DNA of 64,000 bases, from assembly GCF_954871325.1 (NCBI RefSeq), contig NC_088778.1, positions 34,360,730 through 34,424,729 on the forward strand, given 5' to 3'. Positions within the stretch are counted from its first letter, which is position 1. Every line of letters starts with the position of its first letter. Under the pieces are notes generated by a model. It was not told where the DNA came from. It searched no databases and was given only the letters and a program-made list of their open reading frames with translations. Positions 25,673-37,928 of this stretch are shown here, piece by piece. This stretch comes from Gordionus sp. m RMFG-2023. Lineage: Eukaryota > Nematomorpha > Gordioida > Chordodea > Parachordodidae. The position numbers and the translations under genes are program-made.

Positions 25673-25821
25673 TAGTGTTGTTAAAAAGCCCGATTTGGGT
25701 AGATTTAAAAAATCGGCCCGATTAAGATTATAACCAAATAACATTAGGCAAGACTAACGATTTTACTCATAATTTTAGAAAGGCTTGGACATCTATCTGC
25801 TAATCTCTATTAACAACATTA
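25673..25821. repeat. Foldback MITE (A-like) just upstream of HEATR1
   Basis: Starts TAGTGTTGTTAAAAAGCCCG and ends ATTAACAACATTA. The core differs from the main family A (AAGCCCGATT instead of ACGGCTCG) and resembles the copy at 60427. It lies only 80 bases upstream of the HEATR1 start codon, so in its promoter or 5' leader. Confidence 0.6.
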
Positions 25822-25899
25822 GTGCTAAGGTAACCCCGGTTAATATCGAAAACCTTAATAGACTGTTTCAAGGAATCATCGACAAATAACACAAATTAG

Positions 25900-28800
25900 A
25901 AATCAAGCTTAAAAGAATTTTGATTTTTTTCGAGGATGTGATTAAATATCTTTAAAATCTTATGCTTAAAATATTTATAATTTATTTAATTTTAATTTGC
26001 CATAATTATCATCAAGTAAAGATTTATAGACTGAAGAAAATGAATAATTATTGATATTTTTAGGAATATGTATCAACAAATTTCACTAGATGCAACCCCC
26101 CCCCCCCTCAAAAACCTATGCCTATCTACCTTTAAAAAATTTATTTGTCACATTATTAATTACAATTTTTGAATTTTCATAAATTTAAAAAAGAATAAAT
26201 TAAATTATTTTAACTCTACTACCAACTATCAAAATATGAAGAATATAAAAGATTAATTTTTTGGATTATGGATTCAATTAAAAACCCCTTCATTTACAAT
26301 GAATGCATTATTATAGCATATTTGCATGAATATGAGTTTGCTGAGAACGTCCAACCATTCATAATCTTATAATTATGAAATAAGGCAATAACTCCCCTCA
26401 CGAAAACTTTAATGTCTATGATTGTTTGCAATATATATTTAGTCGATGATCATTATATTATAATAGGTCTATAATAAAAGTATTATACAGCAATATATTT
26501 TTCCTATTTCATCTAAAAAATTAAAAGATATCCTCCCAATAAATTTATCTTACCCCCCTTAAAGGTGTCTATCCCCTACCTCCCTCAGTTAAAGCTGGAT
26601 GCAAACTGTTCCCCCCCCCCATTCATGTAGACGCTGGCTGCATACCTATTTATTTTTACTAAATTAAGTGGTTATAACCAAAAACTTATGTGAGTTCATT
26701 ATTATAGGTATATGAGTTTTTTTTAACTAATTATTGTAAGAAGACCATTTTGATCCAAATTCAATCCAGGCTTAGTAGAAATTTTTTGGTTTAAGTTTAA
26801 TTCTAATTGAATGAAAAGTAAATAAGGCATTAAGCTAGAAAATTTAGCCTGAGTTATACTCGCTTGATATTATTTTTTATCATAAACAAATGTGGATATT
26901 TGTTGATATTTTAATATTTACTTTATACAAAACTCATAGGGCATAAGCTTAGGGCTATGCAATAAAGTTAAAGGCTAAAGTTAGTATAAAATTATGAGAA
27001 ATTCAATAATTTACTAGACACCAGCTACACGGTTTAGGTTATGTATAAATACTCATTTTATTAGACAACCCTTAACATTTGGTAAAATCTAAATGAAACT
27101 TAGAGCAACTGAGCAGCGCGAAGTATAAGATTCTATTAAAGGAATTTTCTTAAGCTTTTGGACCATATTAGGGGTTAGCATAGGGCTAAGCAACAAAGTA
27201 AAAGGTTTATGTTAGAAGAGTAATAGTAACAACCGACCCATTACGTTTGGTAAAAACTAAAAGATGCATTGACTGCTTATTGCAGGTTAAGTCATAATGC
27301 CAAACTAGAGAACTGCGTTAGTGGTTAATGGTTATATTAGATTTTGATAAATACTATACCTAATTAGACACAAACACCACACATTCAGTAAAATTTATCT
27401 TAAATGGACGGATAAATTGTTCTAAACACCAATGTAAATTTAATAAAATATATAATAAAATTCATTTTTATTGAATGCTTAGTCCTTAAGGGTAAATAAT
27501 CATTAATTGTAATTATTTTAAATTTCACCATAACAAACTTTTCTTATTTTGGAATGACATTACTTAAAGATGCATCAAGTGTATTTGAATTCTAGGAAAT
27601 ATAATCAAAGTTGGAGTCAAAGAATTTTCTTTCCGCCATAATCTTGATAACAATTTTACGAATGTCATTTTTCTGCTAATAACTTCTCTCTATCAAATGG
27701 ATTGAATTATTAAACCAAAATTTAAAGTTAGGCGTGATAATATAGTTTACTTTTTATGAATAGCGAAATTAATTAAGAAATATTTTGTGGCTCTAAATTA
27801 TAGTTTAAATAAATATATATAACTTCTATTACCAATTATTTTTTTATGTTATCAATATCTTTTTTCCTTTAAACCATCTAACATATAGTTTAGAAAAATA
27901 AAAGGTATTGATAATCATACTTAATATTTTGGTATATAGGTTTTAGGGTTACTATTATCAAAGGGTTAGTTTTCATTTTCTTTATCTTTCGGATTTGAGA
28001 CACATCTGTTTATTTTAATATACATGTCTTCCTTTTTATAAAAGCTTCATTTTCCGCCATATTTCAATAAGCAATTATGTTTATTAAAGTTTTGAGAGAG
28101 TAGCCTGTTTTCAAGACGCGGCGTCTAAATGAGCCGGGGGAAAGAAGATGGGGGGGGGGGGGGTAGGAACATTTCTCCATCAAGGGTGTAAGTTGTAGGT
28201 ATTTAATATACATATCTTACTAAATATCGACTAAATCTATATATTGCACATAATCATAGTCATTATAATTCGAATAAAGCTTATTTATGTATAATTCTCT
28301 GTTACACTTAAAATGTAAATTTAAAAGGGTTAAACACTTTCAGAACACTCATATTCATGTCAAATAAATAATAAATTCTTCGTAAATGATGGGAAGGTTT
28401 TTAATTTTATTCATATTCTAAATTATAGCTCTTTTATATTCACAATATTTGATAGTTCGCAGTAGAGTATTGATAATTCAGAATGTTTGATATTTATGTC
28501 AAAATATTTCAAAAAATGGAATCACGACAAATATGGTTATGATGTAATCTTTTTTTAGGTTTGACAAAATATTATTCAAAATTAATTCAAAATTTTGCCA
28601 ATATGGCCGAATCATTGTTATCGAAAAGAAATGTATTTATATGGCAATCCTTATCATCCATAAATGAATGAAAATGAAGATAGATTATTAAAATAATTTA
28701 TCACAGTTCAAATAAAGTTTAGAAAGTAGTTTGACTACATTTCTTTATACATTCAAAAATACTCCATGGGCTGACAAGTGTTGCTAATATATCGAATAAC

Positions 28801-30600
28801 AGAAAACTGTGATAGACTACTTATAGTAAACTTACATAATAACAGTAGAGACTTTATCCTTTATCAATCTCTATATCTATATTTCTATATTATATTATAA
28901 TTTAAGAAAACATGATATTGATGATAAGCCTAAGTTTATTAAATTTAGAATTTAGTTTTTCATTCAAATTTAAAAAATACTAAAGTTGATCTGAAAAATG
29001 TGTATGGCACTTGCTCCAGCTTAGTCAAATAATCTAAGAAGCGTTTTAGCGTCATTCATTACTTCAACGTCATTTAGATTTTTGTTGAAGATATCTACTT
29101 TAGTATAGAAAATAAGTATGTAAATGATATATTTCCAGAAATATATAAACATCAGAAAACTTATTATTAAAAATATTATACCAAATCTAATATTTAAAAT
29201 ATCATTTTCCTTGAGGTATTACTCGAATATAAAATAATTTTTAAAGCTTTGCAACGTATGATGAACTGTTCCTCTGGGAGTGGTCCAAACCTCGAAACAC
29301 CCTCATTTACGCCACTGGTTTTTTTAAGAACGGGAATACTTAACACAGCTTTCGCTCCCCAAACACATTTTCAAATAGCGTAGAGGAGGGGAGAGTCGCG
29401 TAATATTAAATAAATAAAATTTTATTTGGGGGAATTTCTTAAAAAATATTTAAAGAATGATTATTTAGATCATCTTCACAAAAATCTTCATACGGATCCT
29501 CATCAATTTTTTTTTTATCTTTGTCAGAATTTAATCGAAATTCATTATTATTGCTTTCATATTTTTTTGTTTAAGCTTGCTTGGGCATCGAGTTTGAAAT
29601 ATTTAAATTAGGGCACAATTAAACATACAAAGTGTAGACTCAATTCCTACTGGAGCCAGGGCACAATTTAAGCATCTTCATCTGAAGAAATAAATCCTAT
29701 TGAACATATATTCTTTATAAATTAAATATTAAATTATATAAGAAATGTGTATTAAATAAAATACAAAATATAACTTCGGGTGGTTGATCTGATTCTGAAT
29801 ATAAAAAAAACTCGGCTTTAAAAGTATAATATAATAAAATATATATTTTCTAACGAGTAATGTCTTGCCTCACCCTTACTCAAAATCGTTACATTTTGAA
29901 ACAAGTAACTAATGGTGCGTATCCCTTCCCCACCAAAAAGAACGATCTCTGTAATGTCGTCTATTTCATCGATTACATCACTACTTAAAGCCGATTAATA
30001 AGAATCGTCCCATTAATTGCCATCTTTTATCATGGTAAACGATACATTATATATATTATTGCATATTATGACTTAGCATCATACTGTTTATATTGGGATA
30101 AATGTTGTTCTCTTAGGAATTTTTGTATAAAGTTAAATTTGTTTTGGGGGGGGGGGGTTAATATAATTTTGTTCGAAGTAACTAAAATATCCAACAATTG
30201 ATTGACATAATAACAAAATATTTTTACAATGGAATTATGGTAATAAAAATAGACAAAGATGATGGATTAATAATTAATACAAATTATATGCAATGCGACA
30301 GGCAGCAAGTAAGAGTAAGTAACACTAAACCATTCCCGCTTTGATTTCACTGGAGAGTTCGCTTCAACAAGAGAAATTTTAAGATCTAATTTTAATTTGC
30401 TAAGCTTCGTTCAGATCTTTACCTCTGAATCAACCCTGTCATTTAGAAAATGGAAAAAATGTTATTTCTATTTAATTAATATAGGCAACAATTGTTGTCT
30501 ATTAGCATAAATAATCATGTTTGTTTTGAAACTAACCAAAAAAACAAATTTTCTATATTTTTTTTTGTTACTATCATTTACAATAAATTAGGATATATAT
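25900..30600. other. Intergenic stretch without recognisable gene
   Basis: AT-rich DNA between the HEATR1 start and the 3' end of the ligand gene. It holds long C or G runs near 26097, 26615, 28152 and 30146. No open frame here gave a familiar protein, and no tRNA or rRNA was seen. CpG looks rare compared with 4-21 kb. Confidence 0.6.
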
Positions 30601-30630
30601 AATATATACGTTATAAATTATTAAAATACA

Positions 30631-33600
30631 TCAATGGCATCCACATCTCGATGCCGACATATCGAATAAATGCTTGAGAATTATATTAGACTCCTCAATG
30701 TACAAAACACTCAATGGTTCGTATTCTATAGGAACGCAAGAAGCCAAAGGTGGCAGATCTTCCCTATTTTTCTTATCTTTCCATGATATGACAATTGGAA
30801 ATAAAAAATAAATTCGATTTTTTTTTCCAGAATAATAGTTTATTTATACCTTTCATAGATGTGTTCCTGTTTCCCTGGTCATGGTTAGGATGGGACTTGG
30901 TGGCTATAAGCCACAAATCTTTAATAAAGGCATGCATGCTAGCGTTGTAATTTTCGTTGAGAAGAGGTGATACGCATATTCCTTTGCGTAGACGATTTAA
31001 AATATAAAATTATATTAAAACTATTTTATATCAAAAAAAAAATGATTCCTTCACAATTAATTTGTTTTTAAATGATGAAAGTAGACACATATAAAAAAAA
31101 ATTTTGATCTTTAAAATTCATTCAAAGCCATATAATCTATCGAATCGGATTTTAAACATATACCGGTGCAATAGTTGATGTAATATCCGTCGGGTTTAAT
31201 GAGCCAATCTTTCCAACCGAGAGTCGAAAAGTCGATATACCATTCACGCAATTGGCAATATTTGTAATCGGAGGAGATGTGTCTTTTAATCCTGGAGTGA
31301 TTGAGGATAACGTTATTCTTTCGTTTAAATCTGATACATTATAAAGACAGGGTGAACTATAAAATGTCTAAGTAAAAACCCTTATATTTTTAGAAAAATT
31401 TTTGATTAGATTTATATCCACACAATATTCGTTTTTTTTTTGCCTAACCTCGTTTCATCGTCGTAATTTTGATAAGTTATCAAAAAGGGCCCATATTTAG
31501 AAGATATATTAGTGTTGTAAATTTGATCGAGATTCATGGAAGGAGGTTCGGAGTCATTCCTGGATAGTTCGACGGTCAAAATCAAGAAACCAGTGTTTCG
31601 CGCCTCTTTCATAAAATTGGAAGAGATGTTAACGACAATTATGTCGTATTTAGATTTAGACGAAAGTGTTTGGTAGGTGCATGAACCTCGGAGTGAGAAA
31701 TCATCTCGACTCAACTTCAAGCACACTTTAATGAAATGATTCTCCTCGCTCGGGATGATCGATCGGGTTAAATTGCTCTGATTATAAAGTCTTTCTCCGT
31801 ACAAAATTAATTCGTTGAATGCCGTGTTGGGCGTCAAGGATTTGGTAGTGTTGAAGTGAATTTCGATGTTCAGAGGGGATCCTTATATTATATATATGTA
31901 AGGTTAAATTTAGATGTATATATTATAAATAATATTATAAGTGGCGGATTGATATGCAAAAATAAGTATGAATATGCTGCCTCAATTTATTAAAAAAGAC
32001 AGGATAACGAATATTCGAATTCGTCGAATACGAATAATGTTGTATTGATATTCGAATACGAATAATAAATTCGGTTTCAAACTATTCGAATAATCATTTT
32101 TTTTATTACAAATTATTTTTAATTAGCTTATATGACATTTTCTGGTTTAATATTATACTGTCTATTAGAAACTCATAGTCTTTTTGTATTATCTTCTATT
32201 GAAGGTGAATTAATTAATAATGCTGCATTTATGATAAAATTGTTTAGACCCCCTAAATCTAATAAGCATAGGAGTCTTTCTGAGTGGCCTTACTCTAATA
32301 GTTTGTGAGTCGGATGAAGCCCCTCTTTCTTGCTAATAAGCCTAAAAAATGAATTACATAACTCACTCAATAATATGTGACTGGAAGGGTAACAAATTGA
32401 ATATTTAAATATTCGATACAATTTCTATGAAATCTGCTGTGGAACTATCGTACTATTCATCCCTTCTAATTCCACGGAAAAGAATTCCTTAATAACTCTT
32501 TTCCATTCTATATTATTTTTCCCATTCCCTTTTAAATATATTCTTAATTAATAATCACGTGTCTAATAAATTCTTAAAACGTTTTACAGGCCCGCATTCT
32601 ATAATTTTTTGTTTAAGACAATAAATACATTATGTTATGTAGCCAAAAATTTTTGAAGGAATCTAACAGAAACTGGACCTCTGCTTGAATCGATTTTACA
32701 ATACAATACAGTAAAAAATCGGTAGCGGAGGTAGATCACTCACAGCTTGTGCAATGGAAAATTTTGATTCTATCGAAACACTGTATCGAGCCAAGAAGAC
32801 CGACTTGGCACCTACAGAATAATTCGTCGAGTAATCCGAGAAAACCGGTATTTCGCAAACTTCAGTGCAACGGATTTACCACAATGGCGTCTGAAATGGT
32901 TAAAAAAGAAACAGGCCCGGGAACTAACCTATAAAAATAAGATTGACGCCCCCCTCTAATGTAACAAACAACTTCTACGAAAATACCCTCAGAGGTTAGT
33001 TCATTTCATATGGCTCACGGGTGAGAAGCTGTTTACAATAACTGCACCGGTAAATCTCCAAAAGATAGGGTCCCCGTTACAGTTTCAATGAAGAAAAAAT
33101 ATGTCATTTATCTAAATCTGTCATTGTTTCATTCAGGTATCAAGCTTTTGGCTGCACAGAGCTCATCGATCCAGGGGTCAAAATTAATGGTGCATATGCC
33201 TACGTTTTACAGGGTGACCACTTATTGTTGACTATTAAAAAGAATAGTAGGGCAGTAAATTGTGGACTTTCAAGAGAAATTCCATATTATATTTCACCCA
33301 CTCTTTACACCCCCCCCCCTAATAGCTCTGATTTTAATGGCCGACTTATATGGAGTCTCATTCAAGAACATGTTTATCAAACCCACATACGCGACGTTGA
33401 CCATCTCAAACAGCGACTTGTGGTGGAATTTATTTTGATCAGATAATTGTTGCTCGTATAATAGTGAGACATCTTTAGAGCATGTATTCGAGCTAATGGT
33501 GGGAATTTTGAAAATCAGATTTGAAGTACATTTGACTCAAGATAATTTTAAATGTTAATGTTTTCATGTTTCTATGGGATTGAAAAGTTTAATTTTTTTA

Positions 33601-36600
33601 AAAAAATGAATTTTTACATGTTGGAAAGTTGGAATTTTGTTTGTCCAACTTTGAATATGCATAACTTTGGAACCCAGTTTATAGAATTTGATAAAATTTG
33701 CGGGAAACATAGATAAATTATCCCTCATTAATCTAAAAAATTTTATTGAATTATTCTTAGAATTGACGGATTTATGGCTAAAACAAATAAAGGCATCAGT
33801 TCAATTGCAATACATTGTATAATACCACAATTTTTTTTAAATTAAATTTTAACATAAATTATCAATCAATCTACCTTTGAACTGTATCCAACTTTCCCAC
33901 TAACCAGAAGACAGAATTGGCGGTCATGAATAATTAGATTAACTCCATGGTTGTAACCTTGGCAACCTCTTTCAGGAATGAAAGTCGCCATCGGTTTCTA
34001 GGGAGTATCGTCCTGTCACACAATTGTATTCTAATCAATTATTCCTATTAAATTTTCTTAAAAATACACCTGAATTTTCAAAAGCTATTGAATCTTTTGT
34101 CTCATTTAGTCATCTCACTTTTTGTTATCACTTTGTTGAGATGGGATTCCAATGACATTTCTGCATAGATATCACTTTATTTTGAATTCTGGGTGATGTG
34201 CACTGGGCATTTTCTTGATATCGATTTTATGTTTTTTAATCTTTCATCTCTTTGGCAGGTGTATGAAAACTAATCTGAAGAATAAATTATATCTTCATCT
34301 GCCTGTTTGTAGTAAAACCAGAATAAAAAGAGAGCCCTAACAAATCAAATAATTGATATTTCTGTATCCTACTTCATATTACGATTTCTATCAAGTCTTA
34401 TCTAAACATCCTTTGAAGGTTTCATGTCTTTAATAGCCATATTTTTCTAAGATCTTTTGCTGTTTATTTCGTCTATATTTGACGGTCAATAGCGAATAAA
34501 AACTTAAATAACTAGTGGATTTTTGGAGGTCATTTCAGGGACCAAAAAAATAAACATGGAGGCCAGGCTTAAATGAGATAATCATTTAAAATTGGAATAA
34601 TAGTTTAAGGTTAATGACACAAAGGAATGAATGTTTGTAATAAAAAAACACTTTTTGAAAAGAATTAAAATAAAATTTACTTTTTTTGGCAAAATGCCAA
34701 GCGAATTTTTCATCTATGAATGAGTTTTAAATTTTAAATATAAAATATGTGATATTCAATTATTTTTTTTATTAAAAAAAAAATCGTCTGATTTTTTTAA
34801 ACGTCGAATTCGAGGAAAAATGTTATAGTAACAAATGACGTCATAACTTACCATATTTTATCACGTGTTGTTGTTTCATAATTATTTTGAAATTACGACC
34901 TGGTTGCACGCCACCTTATTTTTCAAACCAGGTTGAGATTTTATAAATTATTCATTTTTGAGGTTCGGTCCAAATTTTTTTTAAAAAAATTTCCTTAATT
35001 GTAATAATTTTAACTTTTACATAGTGGTACCGTCCACTAGTATAAAACGGGTAGACCATCATGTATAGGATGTATACACCAGTGAAAATACAACTTAGCG
35101 CCATTGCTGGCGTGGTAAGTGAATGAATGAATCATTTTAACTAAAAACCTGTGTAAATTGTTTCAAAAGGAAAATGTAAAATATGAACCAATAAAATAAA
35201 TGTTAAATACTGGAATATATTTTACAAATTGATTTTTTAAAAAAAATATATATATAGACGGCCAGGGTTTGTCTTTTTTTTTTCAATCGCGCTATTTAAA
35301 AAGCCTGGGTTGCGGGTTTTTAGGTCTCTGAGTAATAGTGCGCATAAATTGAGCGTTTTACGTTTTGCCGTAATTTTTTAAATAAAACGTAACGTAATAT
35401 CCGTCGATTCAAAATTTTAAAAAAGTTCTAAAAAAAAGAAGAGATTTATCTTTGAAAATTATATTATCGTCTGCCTTCTTATTTCTTTAAATTTCGAAAT
35501 ATTCCTATTTTTCGGATTATAAGTAAGTTATTTATATTTCATTTTTTATATAATATTACGAAACGAAGAATAAAAAAGAGTAAATGAAAAAGCAAACCTA
35601 TTTGCGTTTTTTTTAAAAATGGTTGCTAAAACCAAACGGTAATTTTACCAATTTGCACGGGCCCATAAATGAATTCTTTGTGCTTGCAACGCATCTTATG
35701 AAACGCTCAATTTGTGCACTATAAGGGGGCGGGCATTCATAAAAACCAAAACTACCCCAAAAATTATGGATCGGATTTGTCAAAAAATAAAACGCATTTT
35801 GTTAAATGGAATATGAAACTCTTCTAATTATACTTTAAAGGAAAAAAAAATATACAATTTATCTTAGAAAAAAGAGGAAGGCTAAAACTTATCACGATTC
35901 TATCCGGCTTGGTCGCTACTATGGATTCGAAATCATATTTTCCATGCCGATCAATCAGTTCCGGTTGCTCGTAATTTCCACCCCGCCGCCGAAACTCGTT
36001 TTCCGCTTTTAGGAGAGAAAAGTATTTACTTTCCATGTAGCTCGAGTTCTTTTTACGGTAACCCTCATCGAGTAGTAATAATCTGTCGAAAAATAGGGGG
36101 TCCGAAGGAGTGATCACGTGACGATTTTCATGGGTATCGTTCGGAATATCGTCAAATAAGTCGCTAGATTTCGTGGTTTTCAGGTGATCTGAATCACCTT
36201 TATATTCCTCACTGTAAAGCAGAAGCATGAATGGAGGAACTTCGTCTACTAACCTCATATTGACATCTTTCCTTACCATTCCCTCAGTGGTTGCGATATT
36301 GGGAGAGATTTTAGTCAAGTTTTTGGACAAATTCTTCATTATTTCCTGTCTCAAACCCAAGTCGAAAAGGGATGACGATGACCGTTTGCCAACCTTCAAA
36401 TCGTTATCGTCTTTCTGGGTAGTTACGAAAGAATGATTAGAATCTTCCGCGCTTATTGCCGGCACGATCAAACCGCCACCGAAAAACGCTAACACCAATA
36501 AAAACCATAAAAGGCCGCTAAACTTTGGGGGTGGTGCTATAATTTTGCGATCCTTGTCAATATCCGAGAATAATAATTTGGTCAGAATATGGCAAATCTG

Positions 36601-36636
36601 TGGCGATAATATTATAATGCATACACAGCTCAACAT
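30631..36636 (-). CDS. TGF-beta/BMP superfamily ligand lacking the interchain cysteine
   Basis: Secreted dimeric growth-factor precursor of 541 residues in five exons with agreeing phases: 36636-35889, 31881-31449, 31330-31164, 30981-30850, 30776-30631. Residues about 40-62 (GLLWFLLVLAFFGGG, then AISA) form the signal peptide, preceded by an unusually long N-terminus. The propeptide carries several N-glycosylation sequons. Two furin-type sites, RFKR and RIKR, precede the knot domain. That domain reads CQLREWYIDF, GWKDWLIKPDGYYINYC, CTGIC, then SCVPIEYEPLSVLY and a terminal CGCH. Six knot cysteines are present, but the fourth of the usual seven, the interchain one, is missing (LASCVP instead of CCVP), as in GDF9, BMP15 and Lefty. 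The third and next cysteine are 54 residues apart; BMPs have about 30. Intron 1 (4 kb) holds a mariner fossil and a TA-flanked MITE. Subfamily is not clear. Confidence 0.92.
31998..32100. repeat. ATTCG-rich palindromic repeat
   Basis: Repeated GAATATTCGAATTCG and ATTCGAATACGAATAAT words, in the first intron of the ligand gene. A related stretch lies at about 61600-61700. No termini or target duplications are clear. Confidence 0.45.
32640..33560 (+). mobile_element. Decayed mariner-type DNA transposon
   Basis: Pieces of a Tc1/mariner transposase follow in order in shifted frames: SSQEDRLGTYR, then KTGISQTSVQRI, LKWLKKKQARELTYKNK, IDPGVKINGAYAYVLQGDHL, and IWSLIQEHVYQTHIRDVDH followed by LKQRLV. 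These are the helix-turn-helix linker, the middle and the C-terminal part of mariner transposases. Stops and frame changes are many, so it is inactive. The inverted ends were not identified, so the limits are approximate. It lies inside intron 1 of the ligand gene, in the opposite orientation to it. Confidence 0.8.
35338..35719 (+). repeat. TA-flanked MITE, 382 bp
   Basis: The inverted ends GTGCGCATAAATTGAGCGTTT and GTGCACAAATTGAGCGTTTC are flanked by TA on both sides, as for Tc1/mariner-type insertion. A second copy, inverted, is at 44867-45275. The two match through an internal block around TCGTCTGCCTTCTTATTTC and AAATTTCGAAATATTCC. It lies in ligand intron 1. Confidence 0.75.
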
Positions 36637-37640
36637 AACTTTTGAAGAAATATTTTTATTTCGAAATATGATGTCTTGCTTTTAATAAATCTTTTTAACC
36701 ACGGCGTGAATGAATCGAATTTTTCAAATTTAACCGAACCCGGGAAATCGAACTGTTTTGATTGGTTGTATAACATTTTGTCAATTTTTTTTTTGAAAAA
36801 ACAAAAAAAAATTTTCAAAACTGTGGGAAAATTTTATTTTCCGCGAGGATACGGATCATTTAAAAAACTTTTTTTAATTTTTTTTTTTTAGAGAATTCAA
36901 ATTTAAAAGGAAAAAATTTTTTTTTGACCGATGTCCAAAAATTTTACTTTTAATTTAAAATAATTTAAATTATAATTTTTATTTTGTCATTGTTATGCCG
37001 GAAAAATAAAATTAATTTGAACAAAAAAAATAAGGTGGATTTAATTGCTATTCATTAGAGGATTTTAAATCTTTGGAAATTTTTGGCGCCTTGCACGGTA
37101 AAACAAAAATAATGTAAATAAACTTATAGCAAAAATAAATATGGATAGTAAATTTTTTTATCACCTGACTTCTTTATAAACGTAAGTTTGTATTTATTCT
37201 TACAATATTTAACATTTTTACTTTACTAAACAAATTTATTAACTTTATGTTAATTTTTATAAAATTTTGTAAAAAAATATATATAAAATAATAATAATAA
37301 TATAGTAATATAGTATGAATTAGAAAATAATTGGTTTGTATATAAGGAATTTAATTCTATTTAAAGGATTACATTTTTCTTTTTAAGTAAGAGAAATTCA
37401 AATACATTCCAAGGAACCAACAGTTTGTTCCGCATGAAAGGAAAAGAGGAAAATGAACCTGAGGTTCAGAAACAAGTTTCTCATTCAATACGCCGTCGCG
37501 AAAATGTTTTTGAATAAAGAAAATTTGAAGGTAATAGAAAACGAAGCACATTTTCAATCTTAAAAGATGAAAACTTGAATGACCTAGCCAACAAGAAAAA
37601 CCACCTTAATTTTGAGATAACTAGAACTGAGCTTAATTTG

Positions 37641-37720
37641 CAGAGTTGTTAAAAGATACTTTTTAAATGGATCTAGATACAGATACAGAACCACATTTTT
37701 ATATCTAGATAACAACTCTG
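37641..37720. repeat. Foldback hAT-like MITE, family B, 80 bp
   Basis: Starts CAGAGTTGTTAAAAGATACT and ends ATCTAGATAACAACTCTG. The core is repeated TCTAGATACAGATAC words. A perfect 8-bp target duplication, TTAATTTG, lies at 37633-37640 and 37721-37728. Confidence 0.85.
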
Positions 37721-37749
37721 TTAATTTGTATTAATTAATTTTAAACCTA

Positions 37750-37928
37750 GTGTTGTTAAATCATCTAACTTTGACCAATTCCAAAATGAGTCTGTCAAGT
37801 TTTTATCCTAAAGATTTAGTTCCAATAGTTAAGTTTAGGTGGTACTTAGAGGTTTCGGTCCTAATTTTTAGGCTAAAAGCTTGGCTAAGCTTTGTTGGAG
37901 GCTAAAGTTATGCTACATAACAACAATA
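37750..37928 (+). repeat. Small hAT-like element, family C, second copy
   Basis: Starts TAGTGTTGTTAAATCATCTA and ends CATAACAACAATA, in inverted orientation to the copy at 6662-6803. Shared blocks include GTCAAGTTTTTATCCTAAAG and TTTTTAGGCTAAAAG. It begins only 22 bases after the target duplication of the family B element at 37641-37720. Confidence 0.6.
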
